The position numbers were made by a program, and so were the translations under genes. Source: CAWIJJ01 sp963836405 (GTDB lineage Bacteria; Acidobacteriota; Terriglobia; Bryobacterales; Bryobacteraceae). From it: a stretch of DNA of 64,000 bases. The stretch lies in assembly GCA_963836405.1 (NCBI GenBank), contig CAWIJL010000018.1, positions 403,882 to 467,881 on the forward strand, in the 5' to 3' direction. Below are positions 42,939-51,961 of the stretch, piece by piece. Every line of letters starts with the position of its first letter. The stretch's first letter is position 1. Under the pieces are notes generated by a model. The model was given only the letters and a program-made list of their open reading frames with translations. It ran no database searches and had not been told where the DNA came from.

Positions 42939-45653
42939 ATGACGAGAGAAGAGCTGCGGCTCGAAGAGGCACGGGAGAGGCGCGCCCACTGGCAGCGCTG
43001 GGGCCCTTACCTGAGCGAGCGGGCCTGGGGCACCGTGCGCGAAGACTACAGCCCTTTGGGCACCGCCTGGGAGTATCTCCCTCACGACCACGCGCGCTCG
43101 CGGGCTTACCGCTGGAACGAGGACGGCATCGCCGGCATCTGCGATCGCCACCAGTTCATCTGTTTCGCCGTCGCCCTGTGGAACGGCCGCGACCCTATCC
43201 TCAAGGAGCGGCTCTTCGGCCTCAGCGGCAACCAGGGCAACCACGGCGAAGATGTGAAGGAGTGCTACTACTACCTGGACAGCACCCCCACGCACTCGTA
43301 CATGAAGTATCTCTACAAGTACCCGCAGGCGGCGTATCCCTACAGCGATCTGGTAGAAGAGAACCAACGCCGCGGCCGCCGCAGTCCGGAGTACGAGCTC
43401 ATGGATACGGGCGTGTTTGCCGGAGGCCGCTACTTCGACGTGCAGGTCGAATATGCCAAGAACAGCCCCGAGGACATCCTCGTCAAAATCGCCGTGACAA
43501 ATCGCGGGCCCGATCGCGCCGCCCTGCACCTGCTTCCCACCATCTGGTTCCGCAACACCTGGGCCTGGGGCGACGAACCCGGCCCCAAGCCCGTACTGCG
43601 CGCTTCAGGCGGCGGTATCGAAATCGAACAGCCCGACCTCGGCAGCCGCCGCCTCGCCTGCGACGGCGAGCCCGAACTTCTGTTCACCGAAAATGAAACC
43701 AACATCCGCCGCCTGTACAACTCTCCCAACCCCTGCGCGCACGTGAAGGACGGGATCGACGAATTCGTGGTCTCCGGCGTCGCGGATGCCGTGAATCCGG
43801 AGCGCACCGGCACCAAGGCGTCGGCCCGCTACATCCTCTCACTCGCCCCCGGAGAGACGCGCACCGTGCGCCTCCGATTCATGCCGGCCGTCTCCGCTGG
43901 CCCGGCCTTCGACGCGGCATTCGAAGCCGTCTTCGCCGACCGCATCCGCGAAGCGGACGGCTTCTATGACACCGTGATTCCCCCCGGCCTTTCGCCCGAC
44001 GGCCGGAACGTGATGCGCCAGGCCTTCGCCGGAATGCTCTGGTCCAAGCAGTTCTACCACTACGTGGTTCGCGACTGGCTGAACGGCGACCCCTCCCAAC
44101 CCACGCCCCCCGTCGAGCGGTCGAGCGGCCGCAACCACGAGTGGTCGCACCTCTACAATGCCGACGTGATCTCCATGCCGGACAAGTGGGAATACCCGTG
44201 GTATGCCGCCTGGGACCTCGCCTTCCACTGCGTGCCGCTCGCGCTGGTCGATTCCGAGTTCGCCAAGCAGCAGCTCATCCTCATGACGCGCGAATGGTAC
44301 ATGCACCCCAACGGGCAGCTTCCCGCCTACGAGTGGGCATTGGGCGACGTGAACCCGCCGGTGCACGCCTGGGCGGCGTGGCGCGTGTACAAGATCGACA
44401 AGAAACGGCGCGGCCAGGGAGACCGCGCTTTTCTCGCCCGCATCTTTCAAAAGCTGCTGCTCAATTTCACCTGGTGGGTCAACCGCAAGGACAGCGAGGG
44501 ACGCAATGTGTTTCAGGGCGGCTTCCTCGGCCTGGATAACATCGGCGTCTTCGATCGCTCCGCGCCGCTGCCTACCGGCGGCTTCATCGAACAGGCAGAC
44601 GGCACAGGCTGGATGGGTATGTATTGCCTGAACCTGCTGGCTATTGCCATGGAGCTCGCAAGCGAAGACGCGGCGTACGAAGACGTGGCCAGTAAGTTCT
44701 GGGAGCACTTCCTCTACATCGCCAACGCCATCAACCACCTCGGCAGCGACGGCCAAGGCATGTGGAACGAAGAGGACGGCTTCTATTACGACGTGCTCCA
44801 CATGCCCGACTCGAGCCACGTGCCCATGAAGGTGCGCTCCATGGTGGGGCTGATCCCGCTGTTCGCCGTGGAAACGCTGGAGCCGGAACTGTGCCTCAAA
44901 CTCGAAGGTTTCCGCCGCCGCATGGAATGGTTCATCGAGCACCGCCAGGACCTCACGCGCAACGTGGCCGCCATGCAAGTGCCCGGCGAAGGCGAGCGCC
45001 GCCTGCTCTCCATCGTGGACCAGGAACAGTTGCGCCGCGTGCTCAAGCTGATGCTGGACGAGAATGAATTCCTCTCGCCCTTCGGCATCCGCGCGGTCTC
45101 GCGCGTGCACCGCGAGCATCCCTACCTGTTCCGCGTCAACGGCAGCGAATACCGCGTGGACTACGAGCCGGGCGAATCCTCCACCGGCCTGTTCGGCGGC
45201 AACTCCAACTGGCGCGGGCCCATCTGGTTCCCCGTCAATTTTCTGCTCATCGAATCGCTGCAGAAGTTCCACCACTACCTCGGCGACGATTTCCAAGTGG
45301 AGTGCCCGACCGGCTCGGGATGCGTGATGAGCCTGTGGGAAGTCTCGGCCGAGCTTTCCCGCCGCATGACCCGCATCTTCCTCAAGAACGGCGACGGCGC
45401 GCGCCCCGTGCACGGCCAGAATCCGCTCTACCGCGACGACCCCGCCTGGCAGGAGCTCGTGCTGTTCTTTGAATATTTCCACGGCGACAACGGCTCCGGC
45501 GTCGGCGCCAGCCATCAGACCGGCTGGACCGGATTGGTGGCCAAACTTCTCCAGCAGAGCGGCGAATGGGAACACGACGAGGCGCCGCAGAAACGTCGGG
45601 TCCGCATGCGCCTGGACACGCCCGAATTCGATCGCGTGCCCTCGGGTGATTGA
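42939..45653 (+). CDS. GH63-like glucosidase (MGH1-type alpha-toroid glycosidase)
   Basis: The 904-residue protein starts at the ATG at 42939, preceded by AGGGAGGGGA eight bases upstream. It has no signal peptide. The N-terminal part up to about residue 370 is beta-rich and contains RAYRWNEDGIAGICDRHQFI. The C-terminal part is the (alpha/alpha)6 toroid with PDKWEYPWYAAWDLAFHCVP, where the Asp in AAWDLAF is the probable general acid, plus FGGNSNWRGPIWFPVNFLLI and SGVGASHQTGWTGLVAKLLQ near the end. It is like the cytoplasmic glucosidases of GH63 acting on alpha-glucosides such as glucosylglycerate or trehalose-type compounds; the substrate is not determined. An ECF sigma gene follows after three bases. 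Confidence 0.85.
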   Translation: MTREELRLEEARERRAHWQRWGPYLSERAWGTVREDYSPLGTAWEYLPHDHARSRAYRWNEDGIAGICDRHQFICFAVALWNGRDPILKERLFGLSGNQGNHGEDVKECYYYLDSTPTHSYMKYLYKYPQAAYPYSDLVEENQRRGRRSPEYELMDTGVFAGGRYFDVQVEYAKNSPEDILVKIAVTNRGPDRAALHLLPTIWFRNTWAWGDEPGPKPVLRASGGGIEIEQPDLGSRRLACDGEPELLFTENETNIRRLYNSPNPCAHVKDGIDEFVVSGVADAVNPERTGTKASARYILSLAPGETRTVRLRFMPAVSAGPAFDAAFEAVFADRIREADGFYDTVIPPGLSPDGRNVMRQAFAGMLWSKQFYHYVVRDWLNGDPSQPTPPVERSSGRNHEWSHLYNADVISMPDKWEYPWYAAWDLAFHCVPLALVDSEFAKQQLILMTREWYMHPNGQLPAYEWALGDVNPPVHAWAAWRVYKIDKKRRGQGDRAFLARIFQKLLLNFTWWVNRKDSEGRNVFQGGFLGLDNIGVFDRSAPLPTGGFIEQADGTGWMGMYCLNLLAIAMELASEDAAYEDVASKFWEHFLYIANAINHLGSDGQGMWNEEDGFYYDVLHMPDSSHVPMKVRSMVGLIPLFAVETLEPELCLKLEGFRRRMEWFIEHRQDLTRNVAAMQVPGEGERRLLSIVDQEQLRRVLKLMLDENEFLSPFGIRAVSRVHREHPYLFRVNGSEYRVDYEPGESSTGLFGGNSNWRGPIWFPVNFLLIESLQKFHHYLGDDFQVECPTGSGCVMSLWEVSAELSRRMTRIFLKNGDGARPVHGQNPLYRDDPAWQELVLFFEYFHGDNGSGVGASHQTGWTGLVAKLLQQSGEWEHDEAPQKRRVRMRLDTPEFDRVPSGD

Positions 45654-45656
45654 CGC

Positions 45657-46217
45657 ATGCAGAACCTCGATGAGCGCGAGTGGTGGCTGACGGCGAGTGG
45701 TACCGCAATTTCGAATACGAGATCGAGCGGCACGGCGGGTTTTGAAGCCGAAGCGCTGCCCCATCTGCCGGCGCTCTACCGGACGGCGGCAGCGCTCCTT
45801 CGCAACCCGGCCGAGGCCGAGGACGCGGTGCAGGATACGTATGTGCAAGCGTGGAGTTCGTTTCACCGCTACGAAGCGGGCACCAACTGCCGCGCCTGGC
45901 TGTTCCGGATCCTGTTTCACGTGCTCGCCCACAGGCGGCGCAAGTGGTACAACCGTTTCGTTTTCACCGAGCCGCAGGAACTCGAGCGGGTTGCCTCGAC
46001 GCCGCCGTTGAGCGACCGCCTCACCGACGAGGATCTCCTTCACGCGCTCGCCGCGATTCCGCAGCGTTACGCGGAAGTGGTGGTGCTGGCAGACGTGCAG
46101 GAGTTTTCATACAAGGAGATCCAGGAGACGCTGAACATACCGATCGGGACGGTGATGTCGCGCCTGAGCCGGGGCCGCCGGTTACTTCGGGGAGAGCTCA
46201 CAGGCGGACAAAAATAA
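45657..46217 (+). CDS. ECF-type RNA polymerase sigma factor
   Basis: The 186-residue protein has region 2 (LPALYRTAAALLRNPAEAED, then AVQDTYVQAWSSFHRYEAG, about residues 36-75) and region 4 (LLHALAAIPQRYAEVVVLAD, EFSYKEIQETLNIPIGTVMS, about 127-175). These are the hallmarks of group 4 sigma factors. The last ten residues before the stop are basic. The first 30 residues are poorly conserved, so the start could lie further in. The ATG is three bases after the GH63 stop, so both are probably on one transcript. No anti-sigma gene follows; a defective IS begins about 80 bases downstream and may have removed it. Confidence 0.85.
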   Translation: MQNLDEREWWLTASGTAISNTRSSGTAGFEAEALPHLPALYRTAAALLRNPAEAEDAVQDTYVQAWSSFHRYEAGTNCRAWLFRILFHVLAHRRRKWYNRFVFTEPQELERVASTPPLSDRLTDEDLLHALAAIPQRYAEVVVLADVQEFSYKEIQETLNIPIGTVMSRLSRGRRLLRGELTGGQK

Positions 46218-46298
46218 ATTTTCAAAATGTGTGAACGGGATTTACTGAATAGCGATTAAGGCGGAGAAGGCAAAGAAGGCGGAGTTATCCCGCGAGGC

Positions 46299-47352
46299 TA
46301 AGGCACTGTTAAGAAATAACAGTTTCATTGTGAGGCAAGATGTCGTAGTTCCATTCGCCGTGAAAATCGTCGCGCCTCAAGCGGATTTCTGCCATCTGCG
46401 CGTCGGGAACTTTGGTGCCTGCCGGATAAGGTCGGCTATCGATCTCGGCGTGGACCTGTAGGCCCTTGCGTGTCGTGGTTCCCGCAATCAGGCTCACGAT
46501 CACCTTCAGACTGGTTAATGGTTGCCCGCGCTTTCTACTGCAAACGACGCCGTATCGTGATCCACTCCCACACTCACCCACCCCATGTTCTGGGCCAGAT
46601 CATATACGCCGTAGGGCGCGGCACGTCCCAGTTCGGGAATCACGAAATCATGCACTCGAACCTTTTCCGGCTCTCCCTTTGGCCGCCAATCCCGCCCGGC
46701 ATTCTTGAAGTCGCCCACCAATTCTTTCTTTTTGGTATCCACTGAAATCACTGGCTGTTTGCGGACAATATACTGCTGCACCTTGCTGTTGATGTGTTCA
46801 AACTGCGCGTTTCGGTCCGGGTGATCCGCCTCCCCTTCTTTGGTTTTGCGATTAGCCTGCAAGCTATAGTCCAGTTCGTGGAGCAGTCCCGCAACCACCG
46901 GGTAGCTGACCCGATGCCCCATCCCCTCCAGTTCCTCAGCCAACTTGCGAACGCTCTTGCATGTCCACCGCAGACAGGATTCAGGGTCACCGCGCGTGGT
47001 CGACTCCACCAACTTTTCCAGATCTTCGACCAGCGTCGCGTCTTTTTGTCTCGCTCTCTTGCGCCCGCCGCCAGGACGGCGAATTCGTCCAGTTGGGCGG
47101 ACCGGCGGTTGTTCCAACTCCTTCAACCCTTGCCGGATCACTTGGCGCGAGACGCCGGTTGCTTGCGACACCGATGAGATGCCGCCTGGCCCCCACGCTT
47201 TACACTCCGCCGCGACCAAAAGCCGCCTCGACCTTTCGTCCAACACCTTCTCCAAGGTGGCGAAACGCCGTCGAACTCCCGCCATGCTGTCCATGGGTCC
47301 AGCATAACCCGAAACATCTTGTGTGGAAATGTTATTTCGTAACGCTGCCTAA
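46299..47352 (-). mobile_element. Defective ISAzo13-like insertion sequence
   Basis: Imperfect terminal inverted repeats frame the transposase pseudogene. The left end TAAGGCACTGTTAAGAAATA (46299 on) matches the reverse complement of the right end, TTAGGCAGCGTTACGAAATA (47352 backwards), at 22 of 28 positions when extended. The element is about 1.05 kb and carries one broken minus-strand transposase. No obvious target duplication is visible immediately outside the repeats. Confidence 0.75.
46309..47294 (-). pseudogene. ISAzo13-family transposase with central deletion
   Basis: From ATG 47294 the frame gives 259 residues with an N-terminal helix-turn-helix (ISSVSQATGVSRQVIRQGLK), then MGHRVSYPVVAGLLHELDYS and the first catalytic Asp region (QPVISVDTKKKELVGDFKNA). 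It continues to GWVSVGVDHDTASFAVESAG and stops. The C-terminal part is in another frame at 46309-46500 (TSLKVIVSLIAGTTTRKGLQ and RRDDFHGEWNYDILPHN). The missing piece normally contains the second and third acidic residues of the DDE core, so the enzyme is inactive. Confidence 0.8.
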
Positions 47353-47920
47353 GTATTCGTTGCGGCGGCCGGGGCTATCGGACTTTTCGCCGTGCGTATC
47401 CGGCCGCCAGTGAATCGAGCGGCATCTTCATCGCGCATTGGAGTAGCTGGATGGCGTTACTCTTACGCTGTTGATTCGATGATTCGCTCTCTGAAACCCA
47501 ATGGGACGGCGATCACCGCTATCCGCACTCCAAAGGATGTTATGGGTTCGAACCCAGGGTCTCCCCGCCGGCTCCATCTACGGGAGTGGCAGCCGTTCGG
47601 CCGTTCACGGGCTTACGGGAAGCTCAGTTCCACCGGAGAAGCAACGCTTGCTGGCCAGCAAGTAAAACCTGTGTTGGAGGGGCCGCGGTGGGCGGCTAAC
47701 CTCAATTACACAGTAACATGCCTGTCAAGTATTTCCGGTGCCTTTTGCGATACACTGTTCCGCTGAGGTGGTTGGATCATGAAGGCGACGGTGGCTATCG
47801 TCCTGCTTCTTTCCCGGGTTGCGATGCTGCCAGTAACGCGTCCCGGAGTGGCACTCAGATCGCGAACCGGCAGGTTGAGGCAGGATGCTCTCAGCAAAGT
47901 GCCGACCGAGAACTGAGGGC
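47353..47920. other. Degenerate region after the defective IS
   Basis: No convincing gene is seen on either strand. Short stretches look protein-like (for example AGSIYGSGSRSAVHGLTGSS at about 47565-47620 in the plus direction) but are broken by stops and shifts and match no family I recognise. The text GGTTCGAACCCAGGGTCTCC at 47548 recalls a tRNA T arm, yet no acceptor or anticodon stem can be drawn. Confidence 0.4.
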
Positions 47921-47977
47921 AGAAGCCTCGGCGTGACGGTTGACGTTGCGGTGGTCGTCCGCCGCGAATTGTTCGTC
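47921..47977 (-). pseudogene. Aldo/keto reductase gene fragment
   Basis: The minus strand reads DEQFAADDHRNVNRHAEAS, closely matching DSQFAANDHRNFNRHGEAF inside the aldo/keto reductase gene at about 42.13 kb, and the DNA is also similar. Only about 57 bases remain. It is the scar of a lost paralogue or of a local duplication. Confidence 0.7.
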
Positions 47978-48006
47978 GTCTCCCGAAACGGACCGGATGC
48001 CGCGGA

Positions 48007-48503
48007 TCAGAACCACACAGACACGCCAAACGAACCCTGGAATTGATGCCGCGTCCCCACTTCCCGTCCGTAGAACACCGCCGTGTCTCCAAAATCGACC
48101 CGAACCGCAACGTGGTGCAGCGAATAGGCCTCTAAGACTACCACCAGAACCAGAGCCGGCCGCGTTCCCAGGTTCGGGTGATACAGCACCTCGTCAAATC
48201 GCGCACTTTTGCGAATATGCCGAATGGCCACGCCCGCACGCCGGCCCTGGCGCCGAACAGCGCCTCCGTGGCCGGGTAGTTCGACGCCGCCCCGCCGATC
48301 GGAAACCGGTTCACTTCGCCTTCCACATCCAGGAAGCGCCAGGCATTCACCGTCACGCGGTCGCCAGCGTTGAGCGGTTTCTCCCCGAGACCCGCCCGCA
48401 TGTCAATGGCGCCCAGTTGCACCCCGGCTTCGAAGCGCGGACTTGGTTGCGCAAGAGCCGCGTGTACGAACATCGCCGCCGCCAGCCATAGCCATCTCTG
48501 CAT
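48007..48503 (-). pseudogene. Outer-membrane beta-barrel protein with a frameshift
   Basis: From ATG 48503 a signal peptide (QRWLWLAAAMFVHAALAQ) leads into alternating beta strands (RFEAGVQLGAIDMRAGLGEK, ARAGVRAWPFGIFAKVR). A one-base shift near 48205 is needed to continue as RFDEVLYHPNLGTRPALVLV, then VVLEAYSLHHVAVRVDFGDT and the C-terminal GSFGVSVWF. The terminal aromatic residue, preceded by alternating hydrophobics, is the outer-membrane assembly signature. The joined length would be about 165 residues, in the range of small OmpA/OmpX-like barrels. As read, the product is truncated. Confidence 0.6.
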
Positions 48504-48551
48504 CTCCCTGAATTGTAAGCCGCCGCAAGCCCAATGATATGATTCGAGTGG

Positions 48552-49061
48552 ATGGAGCGCGACGAGATCCTCGCCCGGCTTCGTGAAAGGATTGTCCATT
48601 CCGCGGCATCTTTAGTATCGAGGGATGTCGCCGAAGACCTGGCGCAGGAGGTGCTCATTTTGCTGCACGAAAAATACGCCCACCTCCACCGCCTGGAAGA
48701 CCTGGTGCCGCTGTCCCTTCAGATTCTGCGCTATAAGGCGCTGAGCCTGCGGCGCAAGAACGTGCGCCATGGCGAGTATACGCAAGTGTCGATTACGGAC
48801 CTGCCGCTGCCCGATTTGTCGTCCAATCCCGCCGACCGCCTGGAACGCCAGGAAATGCTCGACCGGCTGCGGACCGCGCTCGGCCGCCTCACCGGCCGCT
48901 GCCGCGAACTTATGCGGCTCAAATTGCAGGACAAGTCGTTTCCCGAAATCCAGAAGATCCTCGGGGCCGGCGCTATCAACACGGTCTACACCTGGGACCA
49001 TCGCTGCCGCAAAAATCTGCTCGAGCTCATGGGCGGCGAGTGGGAGGCCCGCAAGCCATGA
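48552..49061 (+). CDS. Sigma-70 family RNA polymerase sigma factor (ECF-like)
   Basis: The 169-residue protein has region 2 (RIVHSAASLVSRDVAEDLAQ, then EVLILLHEKYAHLHRLEDLV) and region 4 (LRTALGRLTGRCRELMRLKL, QDKSFPEIQKILGAGAINTV, YTWDHRCRKNL). The linker is short and the protein has no extra domain. The TGA overlaps the ATG of the next gene (ATGA), a translational coupling typical of sigma/anti-sigma pairs. It is divergent from a broken outer-membrane protein gene, with 48 bases between the starts. Confidence 0.85.
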   Translation: MERDEILARLRERIVHSAASLVSRDVAEDLAQEVLILLHEKYAHLHRLEDLVPLSLQILRYKALSLRRKNVRHGEYTQVSITDLPLPDLSSNPADRLERQEMLDRLRTALGRLTGRCRELMRLKLQDKSFPEIQKILGAGAINTVYTWDHRCRKNLLELMGGEWEARKP

Positions 49062-50200
49062 CTCGCGAAGAAGCCCGCAAACTGCTCGGCGGATACGCGA
49101 CCGGAACCCTCACCCCGGAGGAACAGCAGGCATTATTCGAAGCCGCCCTCGAAGATCAGGAACTGTTCGACGAACTGGCCCGCGAGCAGTCCTTGCGCGA
49201 CCTGCTGTCGGATCCTGTAGTGCGGAACTCGCTCGTGGCCGTCCTCGACGAGCCGCGGCCCGAGCCCTGGTACCGGCGCCGCTGGTTGATGGCCTCGCTG
49301 GCGGCGGCCGTCCCAGCCATCGTCCTGATAGCCGTCCTGGCGACGCGTCCCGCCCCTCGCGTGACCACCGTGGCCAAACTCGAGTCGGCCCCTCCCGGCC
49401 CATCCTCGTCCCCGTCTGTCGCGGAGCAGGCGCAGCCCGCCGCACCGGAGAAGAAGCGGGCTGCGCCCCGTATTCCCCCCGCCCGCGAAGCCTTGGCAGA
49501 CCAGGCGGACGCCAGACCCCGGCAGGAAAAGGAAGAAGCGGCTGCCGAGGCGCGCCCGAAGGTCGCTGTCATGGCCGCGCCGGAGCTTGGCGCCGTCGCT
49601 GCCGCCGACCAGGCATCGCCAGCAGTCGCGCGGAGCGCTCAGGCGCTCTTCTTCAACAACTTCCGCCAGGACATACAAAGCGCGCCCGCCGGCGCAGCCG
49701 CGGACCAGTCCAAGGCGGCCGAGCCGGCCGAGCCGGCCCAATCGGCCCCCGTCCAGCAGCAACTCCGCATGGCCACCACTTCGAACGCGATGCAGACAGT
49801 CTTCCCCGTCAATCTGGGCGTCGGCTATACCGTGCTGCGCCGCGATAGCGGAGGAGAGTTCATACCGGCTTCCGAGCTCGATCCCGGCGATACGGCCGCC
49901 ATCCGGCTGGTGCCCAATGCCCGCGGGCACCTCACCGTAACGGCCCTCGGCTCCGGCACCCGCCGCGCACTGCTGTCGCTCGACGTTGCTCCCATGGCCA
50001 GCTACACCACACAGCCGCTGCGACCCGGCGAATCGCAGGTTTCGGTGGTCTTCTCGCGGCAGACGCAAGTGGCGCTCGATCGCCTCACCACGCAGAACCT
50101 GGTCGAGACCGGTCCCAACCAGATCACGTACGTCGTCAACGCTCAATCCAATCCGCCGCCGGCTGAAGTGGCCTTCACCATTACGCTGAAGTACAAATAA
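49058..50200 (+). CDS. Membrane anti-sigma-like protein with a periplasmic beta domain
   Basis: The 380-residue protein begins with an anti-sigma-like helical domain (residues 1-65: MTREEARKLLGGYATGTLTP, LAREQSLRDLLSDPVVRNSL). It lacks the HxxxCxxC zinc motif of ZAS proteins. One transmembrane helix spans about residues 78-96 (WLMASLAAAVPAIVLIAVLA). A long Ala/Pro/Glu-rich linker (about 100-250) follows, and a beta-sandwich-like C-terminus with PVNLGVGYTVLRRDSGGEFI and EVAFTITLKYK ends the chain. The ATG overlaps the sigma gene stop. Regulation of the sigma factor is inferred from context. Its 3' end overlaps the convergent glycosyltransferase gene by 20 bases. Confidence 0.7.
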   Translation: MTREEARKLLGGYATGTLTPEEQQALFEAALEDQELFDELAREQSLRDLLSDPVVRNSLVAVLDEPRPEPWYRRRWLMASLAAAVPAIVLIAVLATRPAPRVTTVAKLESAPPGPSSSPSVAEQAQPAAPEKKRAAPRIPPAREALADQADARPRQEKEEAAAEARPKVAVMAAPELGAVAAADQASPAVARSAQALFFNNFRQDIQSAPAGAAADQSKAAEPAEPAQSAPVQQQLRMATTSNAMQTVFPVNLGVGYTVLRRDSGGEFIPASELDPGDTAAIRLVPNARGHLTVTALGSGTRRALLSLDVAPMASYTTQPLRPGESQVSVVFSRQTQVALDRLTTQNLVETGPNQITYVVNAQSNPPPAEVAFTITLKYK

Positions 50201-51242
50201 CGCGCACTCCGACCGCCGCATCCAGAAAGGATTGCGCCACCAGCGGAGCGTCGTACTGCTCCACGTGCAACCCGCCCGCGGCGCCCATCGCTGCACGGTG
50301 TTCCGGCGAGTCGTGCATTTGCGCTATCCCCTCCGCCAGCGCCTCCGCGCAGTCCGGCTCCACCAGCGCTGCATGCGGCGCCACTTCGGGAATGGCTGCC
50401 GCCCGCGCCGCCACAATCGGCCGGTTCGCCGCCATCGCCTCCAGCAGCACGATGCCGAAACCCTCCTGCACGCTGGGCAGGCAAAATACCGCCGCGCGAT
50501 TGTACTCGGCTGCCAGTTCGGTGCGGCTGACGTCGCCCAGCCACGTTACCGTGCCATCCAGCCGCAGGTCCGCCGCAAGCCTGCGCCATGCCGGAGTGCA
50601 CGGCCCGTTTCCCACAATGCGAACCGCCAGCCCGGGAATTCGTCCGCGGAGCAGGGCAGCCGCGCGCAGCAGCACGTCCACGCGCTTGCGCCGGTAATGC
50701 CGGCCTACGAACAGCACCGAGAAGCGCTCCTCCTCCGCCGCCGCATTGCTTGCCAGCATCGCGCGCCACTCCGCCAGTTCGATCGGCTCCGGCACCACCG
50801 CCGGCAGCTCGCTCAACCCGTAGAATTCGCGCGCCCGCTGCGCCGAGTAAAGACTCGTTGCCAGCACCCGCGCCGCGCGCTGCACGTGAAGCCGTTCCCA
50901 CCGCGCCTGCATCCCCATGGTGGCGCGCGTGACGCCCCGCTCGAAACGGAGCTCGTCGGCGATCACCCCCTTGAGCGATGCCACGTGCGCCGGCTCGCCC
51001 GCCGCGATGCGGTAGCCGTCCAGGTCGAAACCCACGGTCACATCGAACTCCGCCGCCCGCTGCAACCCGCGGTTGAAAACCATCCGCTGCGCCGTGAACA
51101 CCGGCAGCGCCAGGCGCGGCGTCTCCACATGCACCTGGTGGCCCATGCGCTCGAGAGCCCGCGACAGCACGCGAATCCCTACGAACGTGCCGCTGCCGCG
51201 GCGAACGTCGAGCGGGGTGGAGGTGAGGAACCGGATGCGCAC
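50181..51242 (-). CDS. Glycosyltransferase family 4 protein
   Basis: The 353-residue protein has the GT-B fold. The N-terminal domain (residues 1-165) starts RIRFLTSTPLDVRRGSGTFV. The C-terminal domain has the FSVLFVGRHYRRKRVDVLLR phosphate-binding region, VRIVGNGP, VTWLGDVSRTELAAEYNRAA and the retaining-enzyme motif PSVQEGFGIVLLEAMAANRP (EX7E). It should transfer a sugar from a nucleotide donor to an unknown acceptor at the cytoplasmic face. No polysaccharide gene cluster surrounds it. Confidence 0.9.
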   Translation of the reverse strand: MRIRFLTSTPLDVRRGSGTFVGIRVLSRALERMGHQVHVETPRLALPVFTAQRMVFNRGLQRAAEFDVTVGFDLDGYRIAAGEPAHVASLKGVIADELRFERGVTRATMGMQARWERLHVQRAARVLATSLYSAQRAREFYGLSELPAVVPEPIELAEWRAMLASNAAAEEERFSVLFVGRHYRRKRVDVLLRAAALLRGRIPGLAVRIVGNGPCTPAWRRLAADLRLDGTVTWLGDVSRTELAAEYNRAAVFCLPSVQEGFGIVLLEAMAANRPIVAARAAAIPEVAPHAALVEPDCAEALAEGIAQMHDSPEHRAAMGAAGGLHVEQYDAPLVAQSFLDAAVGVRVICTSA

Positions 51243-51289
51243 TTTGGCTAGAAGACCATTCTAACGCCCCACGCTATGCTGAAAAGGGA

Positions 51290-51961
51290 ATGACCAAAGC
51301 CGTCTGTCTGCTCAGCGGGGGCCTCGATTCCTCAACCTGCCTGGCGCTTGCCCGGCGCGACGGGTACGCCTGCTATGCGCTCTCGTTCGATTACGGTCAG
51401 CGCCACCGCATCGAGCTTGACGCCGCCCGGCGCGTAGCCGAACGGCTCGGGGCCGAGCGCCACATCGTCGCCGCCATCGGACTCGACGCGTTCGGCGGGT
51501 CCGCGCTGACCGGCAACTTCGAGGTCCCCAAAGGCCGCACCGCCGGTGAAATGGGTGCCGGAATCCCGATCACCTACGTCCCGGCCCGCAACACCATTTT
51601 TCTTTCCTTCGCGCTGGCCTGGGCTGAGGTGCTCGAAACCTCCCACATCTTCATCGGCGTGAACGCGCTCGATTACTCGGGCTACCCGGATTGCCGTCCC
51701 GAATACATCGAAGCTTTCACCCGCATGGCGAACCTGGCCACCAAAGCGGCGGTGGAAGGGCGCATGTCGGTGGAGATTCACACTCCTCTGCTGCACCTCG
51801 GCAAGGCCGCCATCGTCCGTCTCGCGCGCGAGCTGAATCTCGATTTCTCCTTGACCTTCAGTTGCTACGACCCGCGTCCCGGCGGCGCTCCGTGCGGCCA
51901 GTGCGACGCCTGCCTGCTCCGACGAAAAGGGTTTGACGAGGCCGGAATTGAAGATCGCTGA
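51290..51961 (+). CDS. queC: 7-cyano-7-deazaguanine synthase QueC
   Basis: The 223-residue enzyme converts 7-carboxy-7-deazaguanine to preQ0 with ATP and ammonia in queuosine synthesis. It has the PP-loop LLSGGLDSSTCLALA at the N-terminus, the substrate region VPARNTIFLSFALAWAE and the C-terminal zinc site, with cysteines in SLTFSCYDP and GAPCGQCDACLLRRKGF. Length is normal. The 3' end overlaps queE by 29 bases. queD and queF are not nearby. Confidence 0.95.
   Translation: MTKAVCLLSGGLDSSTCLALARRDGYACYALSFDYGQRHRIELDAARRVAERLGAERHIVAAIGLDAFGGSALTGNFEVPKGRTAGEMGAGIPITYVPARNTIFLSFALAWAEVLETSHIFIGVNALDYSGYPDCRPEYIEAFTRMANLATKAAVEGRMSVEIHTPLLHLGKAAIVRLARELNLDFSLTFSCYDPRPGGAPCGQCDACLLRRKGFDEAGIEDR

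Noticed and set aside
47500..47600. Possible tRNA or tmRNA 3' remnant (GGTTCGAACCCAGGGTCTCC and CCGCCGGCTCCATC)
   Set aside because: Only T-arm-like and 3'-like strings are present; no acceptor, D or anticodon stem can be built, and the CCA is not in place.
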